From Hoeflea_A sp965204935 (GTDB lineage Bacteria > Pseudomonadota > Alphaproteobacteria > Rhizobiales > Rhizobiaceae): a DNA stretch of 64,000 nt. The notes under the pieces are model-generated. The model saw nothing but the letters and a program-made list of their open reading frames with translations, was not told the DNA's origin and searched no databases. The DNA is taken from assembly GCF_965204935.1 (NCBI RefSeq), contig NZ_CBDBFO010000002.1; one strand, written 5' to 3'. Position numbers and translations under genes: made by a program. Positions 33,021 to 40,261 of the stretch are shown one piece after another (positions within the stretch are counted from its first letter, which is position 1; each line of letters begins with the position of its first letter).

Positions 33021-34184
33021 ATGGATGCAGCCGTCGAAACCCGCGAAGAGCGTTTTGGACTGAACGATGAACAGCGCGCCATACAGGAGATGGTGAGCGC
33101 GTTCGCGCAGGATCGTGTCGCACCCAATGCGATCGAGTGGGACCAGAACAGGCACTTTCCGCTTGATGTCATCAAGGAAACAGCACCGCTTGGACTTGGC
33201 GGCATTTACGTTGGAGACGATGTCGGCGGTTCCGGCCTCGGCCGTCTTGATGCGGTGGTGATTTTCGAGGCGCTCGCCAAAGCCTGCCCGGCCTTTTCGA
33301 GCTTCATCTCGATCCACAACATGGCCGCCTGGATGATCGACGAGTTCGGTTCGCAGGAATTGCGGGAGCGTTTCCTTCCCGGCCTTACTTCAATGGAACA
33401 GATCGCTAGCTATTGCCTGACTGAGCCGGGGTCGGGTTCCGACGCGGCGGCGTTGAAAACACGCGCTGTGCGGGATGGCGACAGCTATGTCATCAACGGC
33501 TCCAAGCAATTCATATCCGGCGCCGGTGTCAACGATCTTTACGTGGCCATGGTCAGGACGGGCGATGAGGGATCGTCGGGCGTCTCCGCGCTCGTCGTGC
33601 CCAAGGATACGCCCGGCCTTTCCTTCGGCGCGCCGGAAGCCAAGATGGGCTGGCATATCCAGCCGACCGCCCAGGTGAATTTCGACAATTGCCGGGTGCC
33701 GGCCGAAAACTGCATCAATCACGAGGGCATGGGATTCAAGATCGCCATGGCCGGGCTGGACGGCGGTCGGCTCAACATCGCGGCGTGCTCGCTTGGCGGC
33801 GCGCAGTCGGCACTCGACAAGGCTCTCGAGTACACGTCGGAGCGCAAGGCATTCGGCAAACCGATCAATCAGTTCCAGGGCCTGCAGTTCAAGATGGCCG
33901 ACATGGCCACAGAACTCGAGGCATCACGGCTGATGCTCTATGCCGCGGCTAACCGGCTTGATCAGAAGGCCTTTGACGCCGGAACGTGGTCAGCCATGGC
34001 AAAGCGCTATGTTACCGATACCGGCTTCAAGGTCGCCAATGATGCGTTGCAGTTGTTTGGCGGTTATGGCTATCTCGCAGATTACGGTGTCGAGAAGATC
34101 GTTCGTGACCTGCGCGTCCACCAGATCCTGGAAGGCACCAACGAGATCATGCGGGTCATCATTGCGCGCCACCTGACCCGATAG
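33021..34184 (+). CDS. Acyl-CoA dehydrogenase, probably isobutyryl-CoA
   Basis: A 387-residue acyl-CoA dehydrogenase. FAD- and substrate-binding blocks are YCLTEPGSGSDAAAL (near 134) and ERKAFGKPINQFQGLQ (near 272), and the catalytic-base region is HQILEGTNEIMRVIIAR at the end. GGGAGG six bases before the ATG at 33021 fixes the start. The next gene is 3-hydroxyisobutyrate dehydrogenase, 31 bp away, so the pair fits valine catabolism, with isobutyryl-CoA as the likely substrate. Sequence alone does not exclude other short branched acyl-CoAs. Confidence 0.87.
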   Translation: MDAAVETREERFGLNDEQRAIQEMVSAFAQDRVAPNAIEWDQNRHFPLDVIKETAPLGLGGIYVGDDVGGSGLGRLDAVVIFEALAKACPAFSSFISIHNMAAWMIDEFGSQELRERFLPGLTSMEQIASYCLTEPGSGSDAAALKTRAVRDGDSYVINGSKQFISGAGVNDLYVAMVRTGDEGSSGVSALVVPKDTPGLSFGAPEAKMGWHIQPTAQVNFDNCRVPAENCINHEGMGFKIAMAGLDGGRLNIAACSLGGAQSALDKALEYTSERKAFGKPINQFQGLQFKMADMATELEASRLMLYAAANRLDQKAFDAGTWSAMAKRYVTDTGFKVANDALQLFGGYGYLADYGVEKIVRDLRVHQILEGTNEIMRVIIARHLTR

Positions 34185-34215
34185 GACCGGAACACAGTAG
34201 GGAGCGGGAGCTGTC

Positions 34216-35103
34216 ATGACGAATATCGCGTTTATCGGGCTCGGCAACATGGGCAATCCCATGGCAGCCAATCTTGTCAAGGCTGGGCTTAATGTCACCG
34301 GTTTCGACCTGATGGCGGAAAATCTCGAAACGGCAAAATCCCACGGCCTGGCCGTGGCTGATTCAGCAGCAGATGCCGTCAGCGGCGCGGATGTTGTGAT
34401 TACCATGTTGCCGGCGGGCCGGCACGTTCTGTCGGTCTATGCCGATATTCTGGACAAGGCGCCGGGCGGTGCCCTTCTCATCGACTCCTCAACCATCGAC
34501 GTCGACAGCGCCCGCAAAGCGCACGGGCTCGCCGCCGAGCGGGGTATGCTGTCGGTCGATGCGCCTGTTTCAGGTGGCGTCGGCGGCGCGGAAGCCGGAA
34601 CGCTGACATTCATGGCGGGCGGATCGGACGAAGCGTTCAAACTGGCGGAACCGATCCTCGATCCCATGGCCGGCCGCATCGTGCATTGTGGCGATGGCGG
34701 CGCGGGCCAGGCAGCCAAGATCTGCAACAACATGATCCTCGGCATTTCGATGATCGCCGCAGGCGAAGCTTTCGTGCTTGCCGAAAAGCTCGGCCTGTCG
34801 CACCAGGCGCTGTTTGACGTCGCGTCGACATCCTCCGGCCAATGCTGGTCAATCAACACCTACTGCCCGGTGCCGGGGCCGGTTCCCACGTCTCCCGCGA
34901 ACAATGACTATCAGCCGGGTTTCGCAGCGGCACTCATGCTCAAGGACCTGAAACTCTCCCAGGAAGCCGCCCAGAGTTCCGGTGCTGTCACGCCCCTTGG
35001 CGCTAGCGCCACGCAGCTCTATGCGCTTTTCAATGCGGCGGGTGAAGGTGGTACTGATTTTTCCGGAATCATCAATTTCCTGCGCGGCGGCGAAAAAAAC
35101 TGA
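34216..35103 (+). CDS. mmsB: 3-hydroxyisobutyrate dehydrogenase
   Basis: A 295-residue beta-hydroxyacid dehydrogenase. FIGLGNMGNPMA (6-17) is the NAD-binding signature, DAPVSGGVGGAEAGTL (near 115) is the substrate motif and the catalytic Lys lies in GQAAKICNNM (near 172). It oxidises 3-hydroxyisobutyrate to methylmalonate semialdehyde, after the adjacent acyl-CoA dehydrogenase in valine breakdown. No other valine genes are visible here. Related enzymes act on glycerate or tartronate semialdehyde, but the neighbour makes the valine role the best reading. Confidence 0.87.
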   Translation: MTNIAFIGLGNMGNPMAANLVKAGLNVTGFDLMAENLETAKSHGLAVADSAADAVSGADVVITMLPAGRHVLSVYADILDKAPGGALLIDSSTIDVDSARKAHGLAAERGMLSVDAPVSGGVGGAEAGTLTFMAGGSDEAFKLAEPILDPMAGRIVHCGDGGAGQAAKICNNMILGISMIAAGEAFVLAEKLGLSHQALFDVASTSSGQCWSINTYCPVPGPVPTSPANNDYQPGFAAALMLKDLKLSQEAAQSSGAVTPLGASATQLYALFNAAGEGGTDFSGIINFLRGGEKN

Positions 35104-35467
35104 AGTAAAAACGCCGAATTTAGGTTTGATTAAGGTCTCAATAACTGTCCGGTAACGTTATTCCCCTAGAACAGTTCTGCGGCGGTAATACCGTCGACCG
35201 CTCCGGATCAGGTACTGCGTACCGGGGTGCCAGCGATCTTCGTGTGTAACTTGCGAAGGGTCACGCGTTGTGTGACCAAACCGCGCCCGGGACGTCCCGA
35301 AGCGCGGTGATCGCGTATCAGCTGACGCTGCTTTCCTGTTTGTTGTCGAGAGTGTTTTTGTTGCGGTACCACGTGTGCTGCCTGCTCGCGCGCATTTTGT
35401 AATTGTCGCAAGCGAGCAGGCATTTGCCTGCTTTGCACTTGCGCACCGTGATGATAGAGCGTCGTTC
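35104..35467 (+). other. Non-coding region with serial hairpins before cobQ
   Basis: I find no gene in these 364 bp. They hold a chain of inverted repeats: AATAAC/GTTATT (35140-35162, possibly the end signal of mmsB), GGTAC/GTACC (35211-35223), CTTCG/CGAAG (35238-35258), GGTCAC/GTGACC (35259-35277), CCGCGC/GCGCGG with inner GGGAC/GTCCC (35281-35307) and a 10-bp stem GCCTGCTCGC/GCGAGCAGGC (35380-35421). The B12-box sequence is absent, so this is not a standard cobalamin riboswitch. It may be a structured cobQ leader or a small RNA. Confidence 0.4.
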
Positions 35468-36925
35468 ATGACCATGGCCATCATGCTCCAGGGAACCGGC
35501 TCGGATGTCGGCAAGACCGTGCTTGTCGCCGGACTGTGCCGCCTGGCCGCCAACCGGGGCGTCAATGTACGCCCCTTCAAGCCGCAGAACATGTCCAACA
35601 ATGCCGCCGTTGCCGACGATGGCGGCGAGATCGGCCGGGCGCAATGGCTGCAGGCACTTGCCTGCCGTGTTCCGGCATCCGTGCACATGAATCCGATCCT
35701 CTTGAAGCCACAGTCGACCACCGGTTCCCAGGTCGTGGTGCGCGGCAAGGTCTGGGGCACGGCGGGCGGGCGGGATTACCAGTCGTTGAAGGGCGGGCTG
35801 CTCGACGCCGTGATGGAAAGCTGGGAAACGCTTCGCGACAGTGCCGACCTCGTGATCGTCGAGGGCGCCGGATCTCCCGCCGAGATCAATTTGCGTGCGA
35901 ATGATATCGCCAATATGGGTTTTGCGACCCGCGCTGATGTTCCGGTCGTTCTGGTCGGAGATATCGACCGTGGCGGCGTCATCGCCTCGCTGGCCGGAAC
36001 GCACCGTATCCTGCCGCAGGAGGATCTGAATCAGATCCGCGGTTACATTATCAACAAGTTTCGCGGCGACGTTTCGCTGTTCGACGAAGGCATCGACCAG
36101 ATCGGTTCCTTCACCGGCTGGCCCTGTTTCGGCATCGTTCCGTGGCTCGAGGAGGCCAGGCGCCTTCCGGCCGAAGACTCCGTGGTTCTCGAGCGACTGG
36201 CGCGGGGTTCCGACAGTGCCCTGAAAGTTGCCGTCCCGACCCTCGATCGCATCGCCAATTTCGATGATCTTGATCCGCTCGCCGCCGAGCCGGGTGTGGA
36301 GGTCGTCATGGTGCGGCCCGGCGATGCGATCCCCGATGATGCGGGTGTCGTTGTCATTCCCGGTTCAAAATCCACCATCTCCGATCTCGCTGCATTTCGG
36401 CGAAATGGCTGGCATGTCCAGCTTGAACGGCATGTGCGGCGCGGTGGCCGCGTGCTCGGCGTTTGCGGCGGTTTCCAGATGCTCGGCCAAAGGGTCTACG
36501 ACCGCCATGGAATCGAGGGCGATGACACCGAGGCCGATGGTTTGGGACTGCTGGACGTTGTGACCGAGATGGAGCCGGAAAAGACCGTGCGTAACGTCTC
36601 GGCTCACAGCGCGATGTTTGATGTTCCGCTCACCGGATACGAGATCCATATCGGCAGGACCGAAGGTCCCGATTGCCTGCGGCCGTTCAGCGTCATCGAC
36701 GGGCATAAGGATGGTGCGGTTTCTCCGGATGGCAGGATTGCCGGAACCTATCTCCACGGACTGTTTGCCGCCGACACCTTCCGGGAGCGGTATCTTGCGA
36801 CGCTCGGGATTGAGGGCGGCGGAACGAATTACCGGGCCGAAGTGGATCAGGCGCTGGACGGCATCGCCGACCGGCTGGCGACGCTTTTGAGCCCGCAACT
36901 GCCGGGATTTGAAGAACTAATTTAA
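35468..36925 (+). CDS. cobQ: Cobyric acid synthase CobQ
   Basis: A 485-residue two-domain amidotransferase. The N-terminal dethiobiotin-synthetase-like ATPase opens MLQGTGSDVGKTVLVAGLCR and has KPQNMSNNAAV; the C-terminal class I glutamine amidotransferase has its nucleophile in RVLGVCGGFQMLG and its His in GTYLHGLF. It amidates adenosylcobyrinic acid a,c-diamide at four positions. The ATG at 35468 is chosen because the family motif begins a few residues later. It stands alone, upstream of the riboswitch-controlled cobU set. Confidence 0.92.
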   Translation: MTMAIMLQGTGSDVGKTVLVAGLCRLAANRGVNVRPFKPQNMSNNAAVADDGGEIGRAQWLQALACRVPASVHMNPILLKPQSTTGSQVVVRGKVWGTAGGRDYQSLKGGLLDAVMESWETLRDSADLVIVEGAGSPAEINLRANDIANMGFATRADVPVVLVGDIDRGGVIASLAGTHRILPQEDLNQIRGYIINKFRGDVSLFDEGIDQIGSFTGWPCFGIVPWLEEARRLPAEDSVVLERLARGSDSALKVAVPTLDRIANFDDLDPLAAEPGVEVVMVRPGDAIPDDAGVVVIPGSKSTISDLAAFRRNGWHVQLERHVRRGGRVLGVCGGFQMLGQRVYDRHGIEGDDTEADGLGLLDVVTEMEPEKTVRNVSAHSAMFDVPLTGYEIHIGRTEGPDCLRPFSVIDGHKDGAVSPDGRIAGTYLHGLFAADTFRERYLATLGIEGGGTNYRAEVDQALDGIADRLATLLSPQLPGFEELI

Positions 36926-37036
36926 CCTGCTGCTAACGGCGTTTCATAAAGGCATGTTTGCGATTTCGCGCTAATGTGCTGGATGTTGACGTGGCCGGTA
37001 TGACGCTGGCCGTGCGCACTTTGGGGGTGCGAAAGT

Positions 37037-37062
37037 GCCAGGAGCGTGGTTCTGCTCCTGGC
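37037..37062. other. Perfect 9-bp hairpin between cobQ and the GGDEF gene
   Basis: GCCAGGAGC and GCTCCTGGC flank an 8-nt loop. No T-run follows, so intrinsic termination is doubtful. The rest of 36926-37196 shows no gene. Confidence 0.35.
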
Positions 37063-37196
37063 CGGCGAATGACAGTTGCTCTGCCCTTGGGCCGGCACTC
37101 GCCGATACGCAGGTGTTGATACGATTGGTCTGATCCAAGGGCTGGATCGGTGCGTTTGCGACGCTCCGATGTGTAACGCTTGTGTGGGAGAACAGG

Positions 37197-37982
37197 GTGA
37201 CATACCCGGACCTGTCATTTTTGAGCGTCTTGCGGAACCGGACACGCCCGATCGTCGTCCGGTCGCTCCTGCTGCTGGTGGCAATCGTCATTTTCGCACA
37301 AGGGGTCAACGCCTATTTCACACCCGATCTTGCGGGTGCCGAACGGATTGCAAATGTGCTCCTGTGCCTGAAAATAACTTCAATCGTCGCTGTTCCCTTC
37401 GTCTTCTACGTCGTTCTGCTCCAGGCCCGGGCGGACCTTGCCGCGGAGTTTTTCCGACTGTTGTCGCGCACCGATGCGCTGACGGGCCTGCTCAACCGGC
37501 GCGCCTTCGTTGAACTTCACAGATCGGCCGGTGCCGATGATGGCTTCGGCGAAACCGGCAGCAGGGCACTGCTCGTCATCGATCTCGATCACTTCAAACA
37601 GGTCAATGACCGGTTCGGACATGACGCTGGAGACGCCATTCTGATGCAGCTTGCAGATCTGTTCCGGATCAATCTGAGGTCGGACGACATCGTTGCACGG
37701 ATGGGCGGTGAAGAGTTCGCTGTTGCTTTGCGCTGTGGCGCTGAAGACGAGGCGCTGTATGTTGCGCAGCGGCTTCGCCATGCGGTCGAGCGCAATGTTT
37801 TCCTCTTCGAGAACCAGGAAATCCGCCTGACAGTCAGCATCGGGCTGGTGTGCTACGATGGTGATACCCGGTTTGAATCAGCTTTGCGGCAGGCCGATCT
37901 CCTGACATACAAGTCCAAGAAAGATGGCCGCAACCGTATCAGCTGCGGTGAGGGGCATCTCGCGCTTCCGAATGCGGCCTAG
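37197..37982 (+). CDS. Membrane-anchored diguanylate cyclase (GGDEF)
   Basis: A 261-residue protein. Two hydrophobic segments (about 21-36 and 52-73) precede a GGDEF domain (about 92-250): DALTGLLNRRAF, the metal site DLDHFKQVNDRFGHDAGD, and GGEEF in RMGGEEFAVAL. RSDD five residues before GGEEF is an intact inhibitory I-site. It should make cyclic di-GMP at the inner membrane with product feedback. The start is a GTG at 37197 with GGGAG six bases upstream; an in-frame GTG at 37182 is the alternative. No phosphodiesterase partner is nearby. Confidence 0.83.
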   Translation: MTYPDLSFLSVLRNRTRPIVVRSLLLLVAIVIFAQGVNAYFTPDLAGAERIANVLLCLKITSIVAVPFVFYVVLLQARADLAAEFFRLLSRTDALTGLLNRRAFVELHRSAGADDGFGETGSRALLVIDLDHFKQVNDRFGHDAGDAILMQLADLFRINLRSDDIVARMGGEEFAVALRCGAEDEALYVAQRLRHAVERNVFLFENQEIRLTVSIGLVCYDGDTRFESALRQADLLTYKSKKDGRNRISCGEGHLALPNAA

Positions 37983-38000
37983 CCTGGCCGGCCGGCCAGG
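37983..38000 (+). terminator. GC-rich perfect palindrome after the GGDEF gene
   Basis: CCTGGCCGGCCGGCCAGG is its own reverse complement and starts at the stop codon of the diguanylate cyclase. It can form a strong stem but lacks a following T-run. It lies about 75 bp before the cobalamin riboswitch and may separate the two units. Confidence 0.4.
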
Positions 38001-38073
38001 CGCTTCGCTCTGAATGGCATGCATGGCGCAATCTCGATTGACAGCCTCTGCCAAACAAGCCTATCACTCAATC

Positions 38074-38399
38074 TTGCGAATGGTCCCGTATGGCCAAGCC
38101 AGAGGGACGAAAAGGGAATGTGAAGGGCGGACCCAAACCGGGCGCCTCAATCGCAGCCGACCCCGCGACTGTAGAGCGGATTGGCAATCCCGACCCCGGC
38201 CTGAACGCCTTCATCTTGAAGAAGGGATTCATGGTCCGGCGGTAAGCCACTGAAGTGGCGGCGCAATGAACCGGGTTGGACGCCTCTAGAAATCTGCGAA
38301 TCGTCCGCCTTTGCGTCGCGACACTTTGGGAAGGCGAGGGTGCGCCGGAGCGGTCTTTCGACCGTTCGATCCGTGAGCCAGGAGACCTGCCATTCGCGA
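38074..38399 (+). promoter_or_regulatory. Cobalamin riboswitch upstream of cobU-cobW-cobN-cobO
   Basis: The classic parts appear in order: AAAAGGGAA (38110-38117 region), CCCCGCGACTGTA (38161-38173), GCCACTG (38246-38252), GGGAAGGC (38328-38335) and the B12 box GAGCCAGGAGACCTGCC ending at 38391. P1 closes it: GCGAATGG (38076-38083) pairs with CCATTCGC (38390-38397), with two more pairs outside. At about 326 nt it is longer than the usual 200 or so, with extra hairpins between the core blocks. It should lower expression of the downstream cobalamin genes when adenosylcobalamin is plentiful. Confidence 0.93.
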
Positions 38400-38456
38400 A
38401 GGGCCATAAGGCCCGCGTTGAAAAGGGATTTTCCCGGGCCAGACACGGAGGTTGCT

Positions 38457-38540
38457 ATGGCTTTTTCGGATGTAATGCGCGCCGCGGAATTGTGTGGCGC
38501 ATACCCCGCGCATATTCGCCATAGACGGTCCAGTCCCTAG
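38457..38540 (+). CDS. Possible 27-residue ORF just after the riboswitch
   Basis: A strong GGAGG (38447-38451) lies five bases before an ATG that opens 27 codons (MAFSDVMRAAELCGAYPAHI, then RHRRSSP) and a TAG. It begins 58 bases after the riboswitch ends, with a GGGCC/GGCCC hairpin (38401-38414) between. The cobU start at 38645 has no comparable ribosome site. The riboswitch may therefore act on this ORF first, as a leader peptide or coupling frame. I know no homologue, so it may be chance. Confidence 0.35.
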   Translation: MAFSDVMRAAELCGAYPAHIRHRRSSP

Positions 38541-38644
38541 GGACGTGGTCACATGACGATCGGACCTTCACCTGCCAGGCTGATGGCGGGTTCGGTGGCT
38601 GATATGCGCCCATATCTTTACACTGAAATCCGCAGGCCGCTGCC

Positions 38645-39172
38645 ATGACCTCGCCATCAGGAACGAGATGCGTTCTGGTGCTGGGCGGCGCCCGTTCCGG
38701 GAAATCGGCCTTCGCCGAGGCGCAGGTCGAGAAAAGCGGTCTCGAAGCGGTCTACCTCGCGACGGGCCGGTCATTCGACGCGGAGATGGATGCGCGTATT
38801 CGCCAACATCAGGCGCGGCGCGGAAGCCAGTGGCGAACCATCGAAGAACCATTGTCGCTTGCCGAAACGCTGGCCGAACACAGCGGTGACGACAAGGCTG
38901 TCCTCGTCGATTGCCTGACCCTTTGGGTGACCAATCTGATGATGGCAGAGCGGGATGTCGCGCAGGAATCGTCCTCGCTTGCCGCATGCCTTGGCGACTG
39001 CCGGGGCCTTGTCGTCCTGGTTTCCAACGAGGTTGGCCTCGGCATCGTGCCGGACAATGCCATGGCACGGGCGTTCCGCGACCATGCGGGGCGCCTGCAT
39101 CAGATGATCGCCGCCCATTGCGATGAAGTCTATCTCCTGGCAGCCGGACTGCCATTGAAAATGAAGGGTTGA
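38645..39172 (+). CDS. cobU: Adenosylcobinamide kinase/guanylyltransferase CobU (CobP)
   Basis: A 175-residue enzyme with a P-loop at residues 14-21 (GGARSGKS) followed by AFAEAQVE. LVDCLTLWVTNLM and VSNEVGLGIVPDNAMAR are family blocks. It phosphorylates adenosylcobinamide and attaches GMP for nucleotide-loop assembly. It heads the riboswitch-controlled run and is followed after 7 bp by cobW. The ATG lacks a clear Shine-Dalgarno. The 116 bp before it contain GATATG-cgcc-CATATC (38601-38616), a small dyad of unknown meaning. Confidence 0.92.
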   Translation: MTSPSGTRCVLVLGGARSGKSAFAEAQVEKSGLEAVYLATGRSFDAEMDARIRQHQARRGSQWRTIEEPLSLAETLAEHSGDDKAVLVDCLTLWVTNLMMAERDVAQESSSLAACLGDCRGLVVLVSNEVGLGIVPDNAMARAFRDHAGRLHQMIAAHCDEVYLLAAGLPLKMKG

Positions 39173-39179
39173 ACACATC

Positions 39180-40253
39180 ATGCAGGGTCGGAAAATACCC
39201 GCCACCGTGATCACCGGCTTCCTTGGAGCCGGAAAGACGACGATGATCCGCAATCTGCTCGGCGACGCAGGCGGCCGCAAGATCGCGCTGATCGTCAACG
39301 AGTTCGGCGATCTCGGTGTCGATGGCGACGTGCTCAAGGGATGCGGCGCAGAAAACTGCACCGAGGATGACATTGTCGAACTGACCAATGGCTGCATCTG
39401 CTGCACGGTCGCCGATGATTTCATACCGACCATGGAAAAGCTGCTTGATCGTGATGAGCAGCCCGACCACATCGTTATCGAAACTTCCGGGCTCGCGCTG
39501 CCGCAGCCGCTCGTGGCGGCCTTCAACTGGCCCGGAATCAAGACACGCGTGACTGTCGATGGAGTCATCACCGTGGTGGACAGCGCCGCCGTTGCCGACG
39601 GGCGCTTTGCCGAGAACCATGACCGGCTCGAGGCGCAAAGACGTGCCGATGATGCGCTGGACCATGAAAGCCCGCTTGAAGAGCTGTTCGAGGACCAGTT
39701 GACCGCGGCCGACATGATCGTCCTCAACAAGGCAGACCTTGTGGATGCGGGCGGCCTGCAGGCGGTACGCGACAATATTGCCGGCCGCTCGTCCCGCAAT
39801 CCGTCGATGGTTGCGGCTCGGCAAGGGCAGGTGCCGTCCGATGTGCTGCTCGGTCTCGGCATGGAAAGCGAAAACGATATCGTCAACCGGAAATCGCACC
39901 ATGAACGCGAGCACGAGGCCGCCCATGCGGCCGGCGAGGATCACGATCACGATCATGACGAGTTCGACAGCTTTGTCGTCGAGACCGGCGCGATCGCTGA
40001 CCAGGCCGGATTTGTCGATGCGCTGAAACGGATCATTGCCGACCATGACATCCTTCGCCTGAAGGGTTTCGCGCATCTGCCCGGCAAGCCCATGCGGCTT
40101 GTTATCCAGGCCGTCGGCGCTCGGATCGACAGTTATTTCGACCGGTCCTGGGGTGCTGGCGAAGACAAGGCGACCCGACTGGTGGTCATCGGTCTTCACG
40201 ACATCGATCGGGCCGCCATCGCAAGCGCGATCCAGCAGGCAGCAAAGGGGTGA
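39180..40253 (+). CDS. cobW: CobW-type metal-chaperone GTPase
   Basis: A 357-residue G3E GTPase. The Walker A GFLGAGKT is at 13-20, the metal-binding Cys motif GCICCTV at 71-77 (C72, C74, C75), and NKADLVD (near 182) is the guanine-specific motif. A His/Asp/Glu-rich insert (HHEREHEAAHAAGEDHDHDH, near 240-260) precedes the C-terminal CobW_C domain. CobW is thought to bring cobalt to the corrinoid chelatase; its neighbour cobN, 8 bp away, supports that. The His-rich insert could bind several metal ions. Confidence 0.9.
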   Translation: MQGRKIPATVITGFLGAGKTTMIRNLLGDAGGRKIALIVNEFGDLGVDGDVLKGCGAENCTEDDIVELTNGCICCTVADDFIPTMEKLLDRDEQPDHIVIETSGLALPQPLVAAFNWPGIKTRVTVDGVITVVDSAAVADGRFAENHDRLEAQRRADDALDHESPLEELFEDQLTAADMIVLNKADLVDAGGLQAVRDNIAGRSSRNPSMVAARQGQVPSDVLLGLGMESENDIVNRKSHHEREHEAAHAAGEDHDHDHDEFDSFVVETGAIADQAGFVDALKRIIADHDILRLKGFAHLPGKPMRLVIQAVGARIDSYFDRSWGAGEDKATRLVVIGLHDIDRAAIASAIQQAAKG

Positions 40254-40261
40254 TGTGAGCA

